A DNA stretch of 64,000 nucleotides from Rhyacophila brunnea. Lineage: Eukaryota > Arthropoda > Insecta > Trichoptera > Rhyacophilidae. Both the position numbers and the translations under genes were made by a program. Positions 25,263 to 36,300 of this stretch are shown piece after piece. Location: assembly GCA_022495005.1 (NCBI GenBank), contig JAGYXB010001061.1:1-64000 (forward strand). Direction: 5' to 3'. How positions within the stretch are numbered: position 1 is the first letter of the stretch; each line of letters begins with the position of its first letter. Below the pieces are notes generated by a model. It was given only the letters and a program-made list of their open reading frames with translations, was not told where the DNA came from and did no database searches.

Positions 25263-27088
25263 GACTATGCAACACTATCAACATACAGTGTCGTGCGTTA
25301 CGCATGCACTACCCCGTCAGACCCCCACCTATAAGAAAATCTATGCTTTTTTAGAAATTTTACAATTGTCCAAAGGCCTTAAGTGTGCATTCACTGGGCG
25401 GCTTACCCTACATATCCATATGACATATCCTGTTTTTTTACACACTAAACTGTTTTTTGTAATTTTCCTTGGTCGTAAGCTCCTTTATCTGTCTTTTGTT
25501 TATATTTACATGTGGAAAAATGAACATTAATTATTATCACATGTTAGATAAGCACTTATTTTAAAAACTTGTGTATTAAATTGAAACACATGCACTCTTC
25601 GGAGTACCTACCTTCTTAGCTAACATAAAACTATAACAATAAAATTATAAACATTTTATTTCAATTGCGAATATTTTTTCGATCGATATAAATAATGCGT
25701 CGTGCCCCATCACTAGTTAAAATAATGACTATGCGAATTCATAGAAAATATATGGGGGAAGTGTGACACAAAACAAAGGCGCACTTACCCCACGCGTTTA
25801 CTTTCGTGTGGAAAGTGTGTCTACTCGATTAAAGCTTTAAAATGCTTATCAATATGTAAAACGATAACAACACGTGAAGCAGGGTATCAAAACACATATA
25901 CTTACCAAATTGTACAACCATAATGTGCAGATTTCCGTGTTTTAAAATAGTTTAGTAAGAGCTAGCATCTCACTAGTCGACTTCAAATTGTCGTCTGGAG
26001 AATAATCCATGTAGTCACCTCAAAAAACATGGTATCGACACCATTTCTGATTATTTTTATAAATCGGTGACTTTGCTATCACCTTTCCATAGATGGCATC
26101 ATCCAATTTGTAGTAGATACTGAGATATCTTAGTAGCTACACTTACCCCAAAGTTACACTTACCCCGCATCACCTTACTGCGATGACATAGTCCGATGTA
26201 CTCATGCATTAGCTTAAATTTCATGATCAAATATTTCATAGCGTGTCTGTATATAAACACTCCGTGTATTTATTTACTGTAATATATTATATTACCGTAG
26301 TACCTAGTAATAATACTACCTTGGCTTCCGAGTTGCCTTGAACTTTGAGACAGAGTTACAGGCAGCAGTTACAATAATTTATTACATGAATAATGGCCAT
26401 CATTGTAATGCTCCTTATGTACACAAGACAGATAGGTAGGTAATTTAATAGAAATGTTAAGGCCATCGTCATGGACCAAGGTTTGAAGCAGGGTACTTTG
26501 TGATGGTCAGGCAGTAAAACCCATGTATAACAAAGTGTGAGAAACTTTAATGCATATTATTATCATACATAACAATTCAAAATAACATATTTTCCTACAC
26601 TCGACATCCTACCCTACTATACTATAGTGCAAAAAGGTTACGGTGATAGACGGCGGCTTGGAGAACTAGATCTCCTCCTCTCGCGTTTTAGTATTCACAA
26701 TATTTCGAAATTGAAAACTATAGATAAGAATAACGACACGAGCACCGCCGCCAGACCTCACGTTAAACTTTTCGGTCTCTAGTGAGTAGGTAAGCCAGTC
26801 AGTGGCGCATCCAGGGGGGGGGGCAGGGGGCCTTGCTCCCCCCCAAAATATGAAAATCATCAGAATGATTTTACACATTGAAATCGAAAGCCAATAAACT
26901 ATACCTTGGGCTTAGACAAACAACATGGCAAAAAAATGATTTGTAATTCTCCAGCAACCTTTTTAGTAACATTTCTTAGATTTTAATTTCTAACACAAAA
27001 TTTTCGAAACACTAATGTCAGGTTTTTTTAGAAACCCGTTCCCTAATGAAATTCTCGGTGTCCACCCGAATTCCGGAGTGGTATAGGT

Positions 27089-28318
27089 CATGGCTGGGGA
27101 GGGTTGACATGGCTCTAACCTGAGGGCCCGGGCTGTGGGGGGCCTGGCGTGTCAGCTTGACCAGATAAGTGAGATAAACACACATCATAAATTAGCTTTA
27201 ATAGTAAAAAAAATTCATTTTTATTTTTTTTACATTCAATTTTAATTTATATAATTGTCCAATATATTTTCTGATTATTATGTGTCGATACTCGACAGCT
27301 CGATTATTAAAGTAGATGTATTGAAAATTGCCAATAATTCACTGTATAAGTACCCTCAATTTGAACTAAAACACAATTTGAAAAACGTTAATGTAGTATT
27401 TCACACTGCCTTTAATCTAAGCGGTGGATAGGGGGCCCGTCAAATACCCTAGCCCAGTGGTCGGCAAACTCATAAGTCAAAAGAGCCAAATATCAACAGT
27501 ACAACGATTGAGATATCTTTTGAGAGCCAAATTTCTTAAACTTAAATTATATACGTAGGTAGTAAGTAGGTACACTGCTAATTTACTTAATAAACTTTAG
27601 TTAAAGTTTTAAGTCCTAATTAAATTATAAGTAGGTACACTGAATAAAATTGAATATCATACTTAATAATGATCTTATTTATTAATAAAAATTAAATTGT
27701 AAGTCAGGTATCCATAAAATTGAATCATGACAATGACTGACAAACTCAATGTGAATAATGGCCTTGCATCTCCTTGTAAAGTTTGGGTAAGTCAGGTTCG
27801 TATGTTGTTGATTTAATTTTAAGCACGATTCCAGGTTCTCATCAATAAATCGATTTCTTAATTTACTCTTGATTTCCTCTCTGGGAAATCTTTTTACTAA
27901 CCACAAAACTTGCAATATTAACATTGTTGACATATTTTATTCAGTACCTAATTAAATACAGAACTTTATTTTTATTGACTCTTCTCCTCAGCTGCTTTCT
28001 TCCTTGCATCATCGACAGAATATTTAGCGCAAAATTACGAGTTTTTAGTTGTATCTTTCTAAATTTCAATGCGCCAATTTTTCCCGACACATAAATACAG
28101 GTCGGTAAGCCATTTAAGTTTTGAATAAACGCGAAGTCTCGGTCTATTCAACATTACATTTACAGTTATCCTCTTCCATTTTCTTTACTTCTTCTTTGTA
28201 GCCATGTCAAATATGGCAGAGAGCATCTGTGGCAGAGCCGCACTCAAGGGGCCAAAGAGCCGCAGTTTGCCGACCACTGCCTTAGCCTGAGGGCCCGTTT
28301 CAGGATGTGGGGACCATG
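27089..28318. mobile_element. CATGG-ended MITE, interrupted by a hAT element
   Basis: Same family as the intact copy at 56238-56566. Ends are CATGG.. and ..CATG, with near-perfect flanking duplications GTATAGGT (27081-27088) and GTGTAGGT (28319-28326), 7 of 8. It shares GGGCCCGGGCT, ACCAGATAAGTGAGATAAAC and the right arm TGAGGGCCCGTTTCAGGATG. It is split at its right arm by the hAT element at 27455-28279. Its own length would be about 397 bp. Confidence 0.85.
27455..28279. mobile_element. hAT element, 825 bp, nested in the CATGG MITE
   Basis: Perfect terminal repeats CAGTGGTCGGCAAACT and AGTTTGCCGACCACTG, continuing inward to related AAGAGCC motifs. The flanking duplication is CCCTAGCC (27447-27454) and CCTTAGCC (28280-28287), 7 of 8. 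The intact MITE at 56.5 kb has a single CCTAGCC at this point, which is the unoccupied site. No transposase reading frame remains. Confidence 0.92.
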
Positions 28319-28583
28319 GTGTAGGTACACCGAGTGCAATAGACAAAAGACCGATAAACGAGCTATTAGGCTGTGTTGTATTGAGTAGGTTGTGTATAAT
28401 TTAAATGCAAGAATACTTTTTTGTCCATTTTCGATTAATATGTTGGAACCTACATATTGAAAAACCAAAAATCTACGATAAACATTCGGTGAAAAGAACG
28501 ACTACACCCACTACGGTGGTGGTGTAAATCAAAAGAACATTTTTTTCGGTGGAATTCGGCATAAATATTGTAGCTCTCTAAAC
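28319..28583. other. Middle segment of the outer hAT element
   Basis: Sequence left between two later insertions. It belongs to the outer element at 26800-32877, and nothing coding was recognised. Confidence 0.5.
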
Positions 28584-28829
28584 CAGTATTCCCCAAACTT
28601 TCGACATCTGTGTACCCCTTCTATAATTTTCGTAACACTGAGTACTCCTCGTCAAAGAAAAATGCATATAAGTACTTTAATAACAATCAAAATATATTTA
28701 TATATTCCTTTTGTAGTACATAAACAAAATAATAATAAACGAAAAATAAAATTCATTCATAATAAAATATAAATAAAAGTTATATTATAAAATATAACTT
28801 CTTTTTTCTTCTTTGCCCATATCCGCCCC

Positions 28830-30118
28830 TTAACTGGAGCATATGGACACCACGCGGCGCCTCCAAGAATCCCTGTCGCTCGCCAGTCTTCTTGCTTCGT
28901 TCCAGGTCAAACCAGCATCCCGTAGCTCCGCCGTATACACTCTGTAGATTGTATTTAGCGGCCTTCCAGGACGCCGGAATCCGGTCGGCTTGAAGAACAG
29001 GCAAGCCAGGTTAAGTTCTCTTCTGGCATCCGCAGCACGTGGCCGAGCCAGGTCCAACGTCGCCTCTTCACTTTCAGCGTGATGAGAGGCTGCTTGGTAC
29101 GTTCTCTTATCTCCTCGTTGCTCCTAAAGTCATACCACCGCACACCCAGTATTCGTCGCAAACATCTGTTTTCGAAGCTCAGTATACGGTTGCTCTGAGC
29201 CTTCGTAAGGTGCCATGATTCGCTACCGTAAAGCAGCACCGTCAGAATGCAAGCGTCGAATAGGCGGCATTTGGTTTTGACCGAGTACAATCGTGAGTCC
29301 CAGACATTTCGCATCGAGTTGAATGTTGCTCCAGCCATTCCCATTCGGATAGCGAGCTCTTTCTGCAAAATGCCATCTCCCGTGATGTGTACCCCCAGGT
29401 ACTTGAAGCTGTCGACGCTCTCGATGCTCTGTCCATCGCTAATCAGAGGGAAATCTGGATCAGGACAGGTGCTATTGCACAAGACGTTGGTTTTCTTCGC
29501 GTTGATTTTCAAACCAACGCGAGAGGAGTTGTTATGCAACCTGTCGATTGTCTCTTGAATGCCCTCGATTGAGTTGTCGAATAGGACAGCATCATCGGCG
29601 TATTCCAGGTCGCATAGCTTCACCGTGGGGGTAACAGGTATGCCTCGGTCGGGTGGTATTGACTTCCGTAGTATGAAGTCAAAGAGAATGATAAAGAGAA
29701 ACGGTGCAAGGACACAACCCTGTCTGACTCCGGTCGTGACCCCGAACCATTCCGTGACAGTGTCTCCAATTCTGACACAGCATTCGCTATTCTCGTGCAG
29801 GCTTTTGATTATGGCAATGATCTTGGGAGGGATCCCGTATGCTCCCAGTATCATCCAGAGGGAGGGGCGGTGCGGACTGTCGAAAGCCTTCTCATAATCC
29901 ACAAAACAGCAGGCCATCGGACTGTTCAACTCATGGCTCTGCTGGAGAAGACATCGAAGGTTGTGGATTTGGTCTGCACACGCTCGACCAGGTAGAAACC
30001 CGGCTTGGTTTTTCCTGAGGACGTGCATTATTGGGTCCCTTATTCTCATCAAAATGATGTTTGCCAAAATCTTTCCCGGAACACTGAGTAGCGTAATGCC
30101 TCGGTAATTGTCGCAGCT
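28830..30118 (-). pseudogene. LINE reverse transcriptase, catalytic and C-terminal part
   Basis: Continues the preceding frame after a one-base loss in an A run. RT blocks visible: KNQAGFLPGRACADQI, FVDYEKAFDS, GVRQGCVLAPFLFI, and the catalytic LEYADDAVLF. Then come GLKINAKKTNV, KYLGVHI and the thumb/C-terminal region with RRILGVRWYDFRSNEEIRER. A second frame change near 29000 shifts the end into RRPGRPLNTIY and DRDSWRRRVVSICSS. By family, this is RNA-dependent DNA synthesis primed at the nicked target. Confidence 0.85.
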
Positions 30119-31800
30119 TAGAGGGTCACCTTTTTAAGAAGTGTGATGATTTCACCGTTCACCCAGTCCCTTGGGCAGCGCTCTTCTTCCCACACCTTTG
30201 TCATCAGATGAAACATAGGGTGCAGGATTGCGCTCAAGCTGTACTTGAGGAATTCAGGATGAATCCCGTCTCCCCCCGGTGCCTTTCCGTTCTTGAGCCT
30301 TTTCACAGCCGATTTTATCTCGGTGTGCGTGGGCGGGCAATCGGAAATGTCGGTCGCTCGGGGAATGTCCAAAAGTAAAGCTTCCGCAGATATGTCAAAG
30401 GGATCCAAGGGGGGTGGGCGGTTCAGCACTCCGCAGAAATGATTCTTCCAAATCTTCTTGACGCATTCTGCGTCAGACTCTATTGCTCCACTGGGACCAC
30501 GAATGGCTCCGGGAGTCGGTGGTCGCCTGCCGCAGACTTCACGGGTGATTCGGAAGAGTTTCCTGGTGTCATTTCTGCTTGCTGCCTCCTCTGCCGCTTC
30601 AATTTGCCGGTTCATAAAATTGCGCTTGTCCAACCGCACGGATCGTTTGACTACCCTGTCTTGGGCCTGGTAGTCAGTCCGGCGGTCCTCGGTTCGGTTG
30701 GGGTCTCTCTCCTCGTCTCTCAGGGCTTTCAGCCTGGCTCGTTCACCAATTTCAACCCACGTTTCGTCAGACATCCACTTTGGCTGCTCACTCCTTCTGG
30801 TACCAAGGACGGTACGAGCCGACGACACAATCGCACTCTTTATGAGGCTCCAGTCCGCCTCAATGAGGTCGGATTCAGATTTGTGCCGCTCGTAGATACG
30901 ATCTACACTATCTCGTAGAGCAGTTTCGAAGTCGGTCCGAATTCTTCGGCGTCGGAGCTTCTCAACGTCAATTCGTTCGCACTTTGGAGGCCTCGCCTGG
31001 CGACTGAGTTTTACTCGGATGTTTCCAATAAGTAACTCATGATCGCTATGGATATCGGCGCCTCTGTAAGTACGCACGTCGAGAAGTTCCTTTCGGTGCT
31101 TCAAGCTGTATAAGAAGTGGTCAATCTGCGTCCTCGTGCGTCCATCAGGAGACGTCCACGTATATTTGTGAATGTCTTTGTGGGGAAAAACAGTGCCTCC
31201 GATTGCAAGCTCGTTCAGAGTGGCGAATTCTACGAGCCGCTCACCATTATCGTTGGGGTCACCGAGGCCGTGTCGTCCCATCACCGTGGGGCCAAGCACC
31301 GGGTCTGCTCCTACTCTCGCATTATAATCCCCCATTACAATCACGCGGTCTCTTCGGGGGATGGCGGAGACTGCCGCGTGGAGAGAATCGTAAAAAGCAT
31401 CCTTTGTCTGCGCGTCGGCATCCTCAGTGGGGGCGTAGCACTGAAAGACGGTCAAGGAGCTACCAGGCGTCTTGAAGGAGGCACGTATCAGTCTCTCCGA
31501 GATTGGTTCCCATTTCACGAGGCAACGGGCCGCTCTCTTTGACATCAACACTGCCACTCCCTGGCGATGGTATTGCTCCTGACCTGAGTAGACAATAGAG
31601 TAACCCTCAATCAACTTTCTCCCGGCTCCTTTCCAGCGCACTTCGCTCAGCCCTAGGATGTCCACACCATAGGTGTGCATGATGCGTGTGGCGTGCAGGT
31701 CCTTTCCGGGGGTACGCAGGGTGCGAACATTATATGTCCCAATGCGCATACTCGAGTTGTTAGAGAGGATTACTCTACCTGTTTCATTGTCCATTTCCAT
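30118..31800 (-). pseudogene. LINE endonuclease and N-terminal part of RT
   Basis: 560 residues. An AP-type endonuclease spans residues ~18-250: MRIGTYNVRTL, LGLSEVRWKG, QCYAPTEDADAQ, VIVMGDYNARVG, TWTSPDGRTRTQIDHFLYS and YRGADIHSDHELLIG. These cover the catalytic Asn, Glu, Asp/Asn and SDH motifs. After a basic linker, the RT domain opens with AVKRLKNGKAPGGDGIHPEF and ends at LLKK, where the frame is lost and a stop follows. The start MEMDNETG is the first ATG. Likely role when intact: nicking target DNA for target-primed reverse transcription. Confidence 0.85.
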
Positions 31801-32367
31801 GCAAGGTCGTCGTTTTACAGAGCCGGTTGTCGTCCGAGGCTGCTGTGTAGGTGTTTTGTTAATCTGTTTCGTTTAAGGAGGCAAGGTGATTAGCCCAGCG
31901 CTCCCGAGGCCTGAGCCACGAGGGCCCTGAAGGTCGGCTCGACCAGGTTTTTCTGTCGGGGATTTCCTTCCCTTAGCCAGAAGGCCAGTTTTATGGCGCC
32001 GGTCACTCGCCCTTCGCCCCCTGCTGTTAGCTACAGCGTACGCTGCATTGCCCGGAGGTCGCCACGGGGAGGCCAGCAGATGGGACTTGCTGGCAGTTTG
32101 GCATTTCCCAACTTTTGCTATGAACACATCTACTGGCGTCAATGTGTCCACTTGGGGCCGACCAGCTGTTGACCACAATCATTGGTTATTAATTTTAATC
32201 TGAGGTGCGGTTCCATACCCAAAACGCTGTTCCTTTTTTTACGTAATGTCTACAAATGCTGAAAAAGCAACTTCACATAGATATGAAGTTGGAAAAGGCA
32301 AGATGTATTTCACGAATGTCTCTGTTAAAACTAGATACACATGTTGCATTTGCAACCTAAATGATGT

Positions 32368-32472
32368 TTAAGTACACTCCTTATATTTATTTTGCAAGAA
32401 TCCGTCTGAAGCTAATAATTCCAACAATTGCTCTTCTTCCGCATGCGATAAACCTTCTAGCAACATCCATGT
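32368..32472 (-). pseudogene. hAT transposase C-terminal remnant
   Basis: A 34-residue minus-strand frame includes LSHAEEEQLLELLASDGFLQ and ends at a stop. It resembles the acidic region before the dimerisation domain of ZBED-type hAT transposases. It sits inside the hAT element at 28584-32580. Assignment rests on this short match only. Confidence 0.4.
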
Positions 32473-33253
32473 ATTAATGCTTGTTGCACCAGGCGTAGCC
32501 ATAACCCGGTGCAGCGCGTACCCCCACCAAACTCTTCCCGTACCCCAGGGGGTATGCGTACCACAGTTTGGGAAACACTGCTCTAGACCAAGCGGGTAGC
32601 ACAGCCGATATTATTTAAGTAATCTTTTAGCATACTAGGTACACATGTCCAGCATGGTCGCTGTTCACTTCCAATCCGCCAGTCGCTGATGACACGCTCA
32701 ACGGTTACCGCCATTATGCCTCCAATTTAATAAAAGCTAGGAGAAACTGTACAAATATATTGCCGTGTATTGTGAAAATATGTAAAAATATTTATATGAA
32801 GAAGAAAAAGAGCCTATGGGACTAATTTACATTCTCCTCCTTGGCCCCCCCAATAATAAATCCTTGGTGCACCACTGAAGCCAGTTGCCATTAATTTTGT
32901 GTTCCCTGGTTATCTAAATAGGTAGCGTGTTGTGTCTACCCATCATCTATTTCACAAAATTTAATGTAAAAAAAAATAATAATAAATACGTACCTACCTA
33001 TCTAAATTTTGCTAATTTACCTACCTACTTATTTTTATTATTTGATGCTATTTCATGCTATATGCTACATGCTATAAATCAATGATATTTTTTTATGGTA
33101 TTTTTCCTTCACTTATTCTTATTGCAAAAAAACCAAAAAGTGGTTGATAGTTACCCCGTTTTGCTATATCATCGAACGACAAACAATCTCGTAGACATTA
33201 CAGCATTCTAGCAACACTAATGTTGGTATGACCATAGACAATATGCGTGATAT

Positions 33254-33263
33254 GGGCGCGAAC
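33254..33263. promoter_or_regulatory. E2F-like site upstream of DTL
   Basis: GGGCGCGAAC (reverse GTTCGCGCCC) is close to the E2F consensus TTTSGCGC. It lies about 106 bases before the DTL start codon. DTL is a known E2F target in other animals, which makes the match more credible. Confidence 0.5.
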
Positions 33264-33368
33264 TAGATTGACGTATCGGCTGTTGTGACTTTATCACTTT
33301 AGTTTAGAATAGAATCTAAACTATCATTGAAAAAATGACTTGTGTATTATTTAAATTTTAGTATAAAC

Positions 33369-36300
33369 ATGAACGACATACAGTTGTTGATAGACCGGCA
33401 GCTGGGATTATGTAAGTAGTTGTTCACTTGCGGTAATAATATGCCAATCAAATTGGCATTGAGTAATCATAACCTCTTATTTTATAACGAAAAATACATT
33501 TTCAGGCAATTCCACGTATTATGATAACATTCTCAAACGTCTGACCGTTTCACCTGATGGTTCTTCCAATGGATTGATGCGGCAATCGTTAGAGCTGGTG
33601 TACAACACCCATCCGCCGATTTTCGCCTGCAGATTTGCCGAAACACCGGGGTTCGAACATTTCGTTGCGATTGCCGATGAAGACGGCGTCGTAGCAATCC
33701 AAGTAAGTATTTACTTCATAATAATGTCCATATATTCTGTTAATCTTCGAGATTCGCATAATATATAAGTATCTATTTGCCTCTATAGACGTTTGGCAAT
33801 ATCAGATACCTGCCAATTGGTTTAAAAAAAAACTTCATGTTTAAATTCCCCTGCTTTATGAACTATTTTACGATCTTCGAACTTACTATAGTGGTGGTGA
33901 TTGACACACGACAGATTTTAATTACGTGACTGCAAAAAATACTTTGTTGGTCGATTCAATTCAAATTCAGAAATTATGTTGTCCAATATCATATGTTGCA
34001 TAACATCATTTCCAAACCTTGTATGAAAAAGCAAGAATTTAATATTATATATCCATAAAAAAAAAACATTTCCAATTGACGGTGGTTAAACTAGAGAACA
34101 TTCATTACTGCCTCATTGTTAATCTGAGACGATTGGTAAATTGATCTTGTATTCACTAGTTCCCTTGCTTCATAAGGTAGGAGATTTAAAATGAAGTTGC
34201 ATAGAATTTTATATGCTTCATGTCATTTTGTCAGTGTTATAAGTCAAGTTAGTTAAAACGAGCCTGATTATCACTTCTTAAAAATTGTACCCTGGGGACG
34301 TACTTATGTTGCGATATCTGACCTAAATGATACAATCGATGATGTCACTGTCACTTGTATAGTTATGGATTTAAACCCAGTCAGGTGGCAGCACTAGAAC
34401 CATTTTACAAACTTATACCCAGTTTACACGTGCATGGATTTACTTGCACCAATAGTGTGTATTTTAAACTATCGCGATAATAACTGTTTACACTTATAAG
34501 CGCTGACTGTCTCGCCAATCTCATTCTTCAAGAGTAAGCAAGACGCGATGTTGTCATTTTCTGGTACTATTTGACAGGTCGTGAAAATTAACCCACATAA
34601 GCGTGACTCTTGGTATATTCTCTGTAAAAGAAAACACACTTCTCCATAACTGCCGGCATCTCATCAACAAGGATACACATTTCATAAAAAATATTTATAA
34701 AAATTCACTTTTTATTATACAACAGTATGCGACTTGGTATAAATAAAACATTTACTGAGATTCATCACCTTCTTCCTCAAAAGCGACAAGTAGAACTTCT
34801 TTTTCAAAATTCGTAGATCAAATTTTCAAAAGCAGTTTACCGATCGCAATAATATTACACTTCTCAGTATGCCACCGATTTTTGGGGGCGTTTCCATTTA
34901 CCGTAATGCAATATCGTTCCGAATCCAGTATTGTGTTTTATCTGCCTTTGTTCACTTAATTTATAAGTTGATTACCTCGTTCTTGGCTTGTGGATATCGA
35001 TCGGTTTGCTTAATAAAAAAATCTTGTGTAAATGTACTTCTATTTTATTAATTGAACTGGCGTTTACATAGTAGAGCTCCATTAAAATGATTTTGAAGCG
35101 AAGCTATTTTTGTTAATTCTCTTTTAATTTGTGTCATTTACATTGACAGCTATAAACCCATTTTCAGAATGGTTGACATTATAGCCCGAAAGAGCAACGT
35201 AAATGACTCAATTAAAGTAGAATTAACAAAAAAAACTTTGTTTCAAATCCATTACTAATTGTATTTTGACCAGCCTCGTAATATTTCATCACCCCAAAAG
35301 CAAAATGGCACTTATACTGTAAAAATAGATTTTTGAGAGAACGCATTTCTTTTGAGTGAAAAAAAATCGTGTGGAGGTTATTTCTTAATATTTTGAAATG
35401 AAATTTTGAGCACAGGTGACTTATTACTCAAAGATTGAAATGAAATTTTAAAATTTTATTTATTTTTCATATCTTGTGAAGATTCTTGTGACAAGGTCTC
35501 TTTTTCTGCAACAAAATCTTTTTTTTTTGTAAAAGGCCTTTACGCATTTTAAAATTTTTAAATGTGACAACACAAAAAGTCGCAATACAAACAAAAATAC
35601 GCAATTAGAATTTTTTCCCGAAACAAGCGTGGCATTCATAAACTACAAAAGAAGCTGTTTATTGTAATGAATGCTGGTAGGTACCTACTTATTTCACAAA
35701 CCTTGGATTTTTTTTTCAACCATATGTGTGGATACTTTTTCAAAGGTAGGTACTTAGACACTTAACTAGTGTCATAAACGTAATCCGAACCCGGCGACAT
35801 CCTGTCCGGACGGATTTTATTGCTTAGGGTTGAAATGCTTTTAAACAATCGACACATTAACAGTTTTAAGAAAATTTTTGACGATATTTTAGCTCGGTAT
35901 ATCCGATAAAGAGCTCATTATAAAAGTGAATAAATGTATGGAAAAAACATAAACTAAAATGCCAACGAATGTTTCCTCGTGACATCCGAGATCTCGCTAT
36001 ATCCGTGATCGTAATAACCGAGCTCGACTGTACTTCACATAGACTGGCAAAATTGTGTACATGTTACGTTTTTGTTATACATTAATTGAAGATTAGTTTA
36101 CAAATACACAAGTGATCTTTATTATCTTTCGTAAATTGTGATTTCATGGATTTAGCTCCATAAATGCCATTTTTCCTATAATGTAGAGAAACAAATTACG
36201 AACAAAACTACATTCATAACTCAAAATCGTCAAAATGTTACAAGTGTCCTTTTGCTTTTGGGGCGACGATTTGTGCTTCTGTTGGGATTCTTCTAGAGGT

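Larger units (their letters stand above)
19607..26176. mobile_element. Candidate DNA transposon with GGTAAGTGT subterminal array
   Basis: The left edge AAGGTGAGTCGAGGTAAGTG and the reverse complement of the right edge, AAGGTGATGCGGGGTAAGTG, match at 17 of 20 bases. Both ends carry repeated GGTAAGTGT motifs in both orientations: 19619, 19811, 19833 and 19984 on the left; 25757, 25781, 26150 and 26156 on the right. The host sequence elsewhere lacks this motif. That is the layout of terminal and subterminal transposase sites. A LINE at 21914-25262 and two small inverted-repeat elements lie within. I could not find a convincing target duplication, so pairing of these two ends is inference. Confidence 0.55.
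28799..32180 (-). mobile_element. RTE-like LINE, near full length, frameshifted
   Basis: One minus-strand element carries an endonuclease and a reverse transcriptase with a 3' zone shared by copies at 40.5-41.3 kb. It lies wholly between the ends of the hAT element at 28584-32580. The coding region is interrupted by at least two frame changes, in an A run near 30131-30135 and near 29000. It looks fairly young, since long frames survive, but it cannot make a continuous protein. Boundaries are approximate because no target duplication was identified. Confidence 0.85.
28584..32580. mobile_element. hAT element carrying a nested RTE retrotransposon
   Basis: Left end CAGTATTCCCCAAACT and reverse complement of the right end CAGTGTTTCCCAAACT (14 of 16 match). 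Both are followed by a GTACCCC-rich zone. Flanks are CTCTAAAC (28576-28583) and CTCTAGAC (32581-32588), 7 of 8. The latter fits the nTCTAGAn preference known for many hAT insertions. A transposase C-terminal remnant is visible at 32368-32472. Without the LINE the element would be near 620 bp, so it is non-autonomous. Confidence 0.88.
26800..32877. mobile_element. Outermost hAT-type element of a nested insertion cluster
   Basis: The left end is CAGTGGCGCATCCAGG and the reverse complement of the right end is CAGTGGTGCACCAAGG (13 of 16 match). Each is followed within 10-15 bases by a run of G. An exact 8-base duplication AAGCCAGT flanks the pair at 26792-26799 and 32878-32885, although the ends are now 6.1 kb apart. 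Removing the two later insertions (27089-28318 and 28584-32580, with their duplications) leaves about 835 bp, a normal non-autonomous size. No transposase belongs to this outer layer. Confidence 0.85.
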
